Positions 6,553 to 7,114 of a DNA stretch of 7,114 nt are shown piece by piece (the stretch's first letter is position 1; each line of letters begins with the position of its first letter). This stretch comes from Spirochaetaceae bacterium (GTDB taxonomy: Bacteria; Spirochaetota; Spirochaetia; SZUA-6; Bin103). The DNA is taken from NCBI GenBank assembly GCA_026710565.1, contig JAPOQV010000220.1:1-7114 (forward strand), given 5' to 3'. The notes beneath the pieces are model-generated. The model worked only from the letters and a program-made list of their open reading frames with translations, was not told the origin of the DNA and made no database searches. The position numbers were made by a program, and so were the translations under genes.

Positions 6553-7114
6553 CTACCTCAGCCCCATCGCGCTCAGGTTGCGGTAGCTGGTCGCAAGGCA
6601 CGAGAACGGGTCCTGTCCGTAGCAGTCGTCCTGTTCCACCAACGCCCATTCGATCCCGGCGGCCCGGCACGCGGCCACGATCTTCGGCCAATTGAGATTG
6701 CCTTCGCCCACCTCGGCGAAGCGCTGCGTGCGGTCGGGCAGTACCGCCATGTCCTTGAAGTGGATGACGCTCTGCCGGCCGCTCAGGTCCTCGATCCACT
6801 GCACGGGGTCGCCGCCGCCCGCCACCAGCCAGTAGACGTCCAGCTCCGCCTTCAGCGCCTCCGCCGGCACGCCGTCGTACAGCTCGGCCAGCCACGTGCG
6901 GCCACCCGCGCGCACCAGCTCGTGACTGTGGTTGTGGTAGGAGAAGTCGATGCCGGACGCGCCCAGGCGCTCGGCGACCGGGCCCAGCTCAGCGGCGAAG
7001 CGCTCGATCCCGCCGGCTTCGCGGTATTCCTCCGGCAGCCCGCCGATGGCGGCGGGCCGGGACCCCCCACCCCGGGGGGCGTCGGTCACGCGGGCGGGAG
7101 CCGGGCGGAACTCG
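6553..7114 (-). CDS. Sugar phosphate isomerase/epimerase, xylose-isomerase-like TIM barrel (5' partial)
   Basis: The frame is open to the right edge, leaving about 186 residues of the C-terminal part; the stop TAG reads at 6555-6553. GTG 7089 is the first start codon in frame, but the residues before and just after it fit the middle of the barrel, so the real start lies outside. Visible family marks in order: IGGLPEEYRE, YHNHSHE (6939-6919), ELDVYW with the Asp at 6840-6838, HFKD (6762-6751), VGEGNLNW, and VEQDDC with the Glu at 6636-6634. In AP-endonuclease-2-type barrels the Asp, His and Glu of such strands bind a divalent metal, used for ketose epimerisation, isomerisation or keto-inositol dehydration. 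The substrate is not decidable here. The EVGEGNLNWP to VEQDDCYG block is characteristic of the broad sugar isomerase group annotated without a fixed reaction. The gene is on the strand opposite to its neighbours. A G/C run at 7062-7080 lies inside it. Confidence 0.85.
   Translation of the reverse strand, partial: EFRPAPARVTDAPRGGGSRPAAIGGLPEEYREAGGIERFAAELGPVAERLGASGIDFSYHNHSHELVRAGGRTWLAELYDGVPAEALKAELDVYWLVAGGGDPVQWIEDLSGRQSVIHFKDMAVLPDRTQRFAEVGEGNLNWPKIVAACRAAGIEWALVEQDDCYGQDPFSCLATSYRNLSAMGLR

Noticed and set aside
5387..6895. 502-residue minus-strand open frame across the ATPase and isomerase genes
   Set aside because: It overlaps two motif-supported genes and has shadow-type composition.

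Overview
High-GC bacterial DNA (roughly two thirds G+C by eye, with strong G/C at third codon positions), packed with genes and with no tRNA, rRNA, CRISPR array or insertion sequence that I could see. The families present (an AAA-ATPase/PD-(D/E)XK protein of the PF09820/PF08011 type, a TPP enzyme, five-bladed-propeller glycosidase-like proteins and a xylose-isomerase-like TIM barrel) suggest an environmental heterotroph rich in carbohydrate genes. A high-GC Spirochaetota, or a similar lineage known mainly from metagenomes, is my best guess. It rests on family composition only and is weak.

Layout. 2-1060 (+): 3' part of a glycosidase-like beta-propeller protein, cut by the window edge. 1057-2850 (+): overlaps it by GTGA and encodes a beta-sandwich domain fused to a sialidase-like Asp-box propeller. 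2851-3000 (-): the first ~48 codons of a ribokinase/PfkB-type sugar kinase, broken off next to the sialidase stop codon; a gene remnant. 3001-3070: short gap with a promoter-like pair placed as for a leaderless transcript. 3071-4714 (+): acetolactate-synthase-like TPP enzyme. 4727-6505 (+): AAA-ATPase/PD-(D/E)XK nuclease-like protein, 12 nt downstream, with a strong Shine-Dalgarno overlapping the TPP stop and an apparent CTG start. 6506-6552: gap between convergent genes, no convincing terminator seen. 6553-7114 (-): C-terminal part of a sugar phosphate isomerase/epimerase that runs off the right edge.

How they fit. The two propeller genes look like one translationally coupled unit acting on, or binding, carbohydrate. 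The kinase remnant and the isomerase fit a sugar-catabolic neighbourhood that has lost a piece. The TPP enzyme and ATPase form a second two-gene unit. Their link is positional; nothing in the sequence proves a joint function. The points most worth a second look are the kinase remnant and its deletion junction, the CTG start, and the exported-type domain fused to a sialidase without a visible signal peptide.
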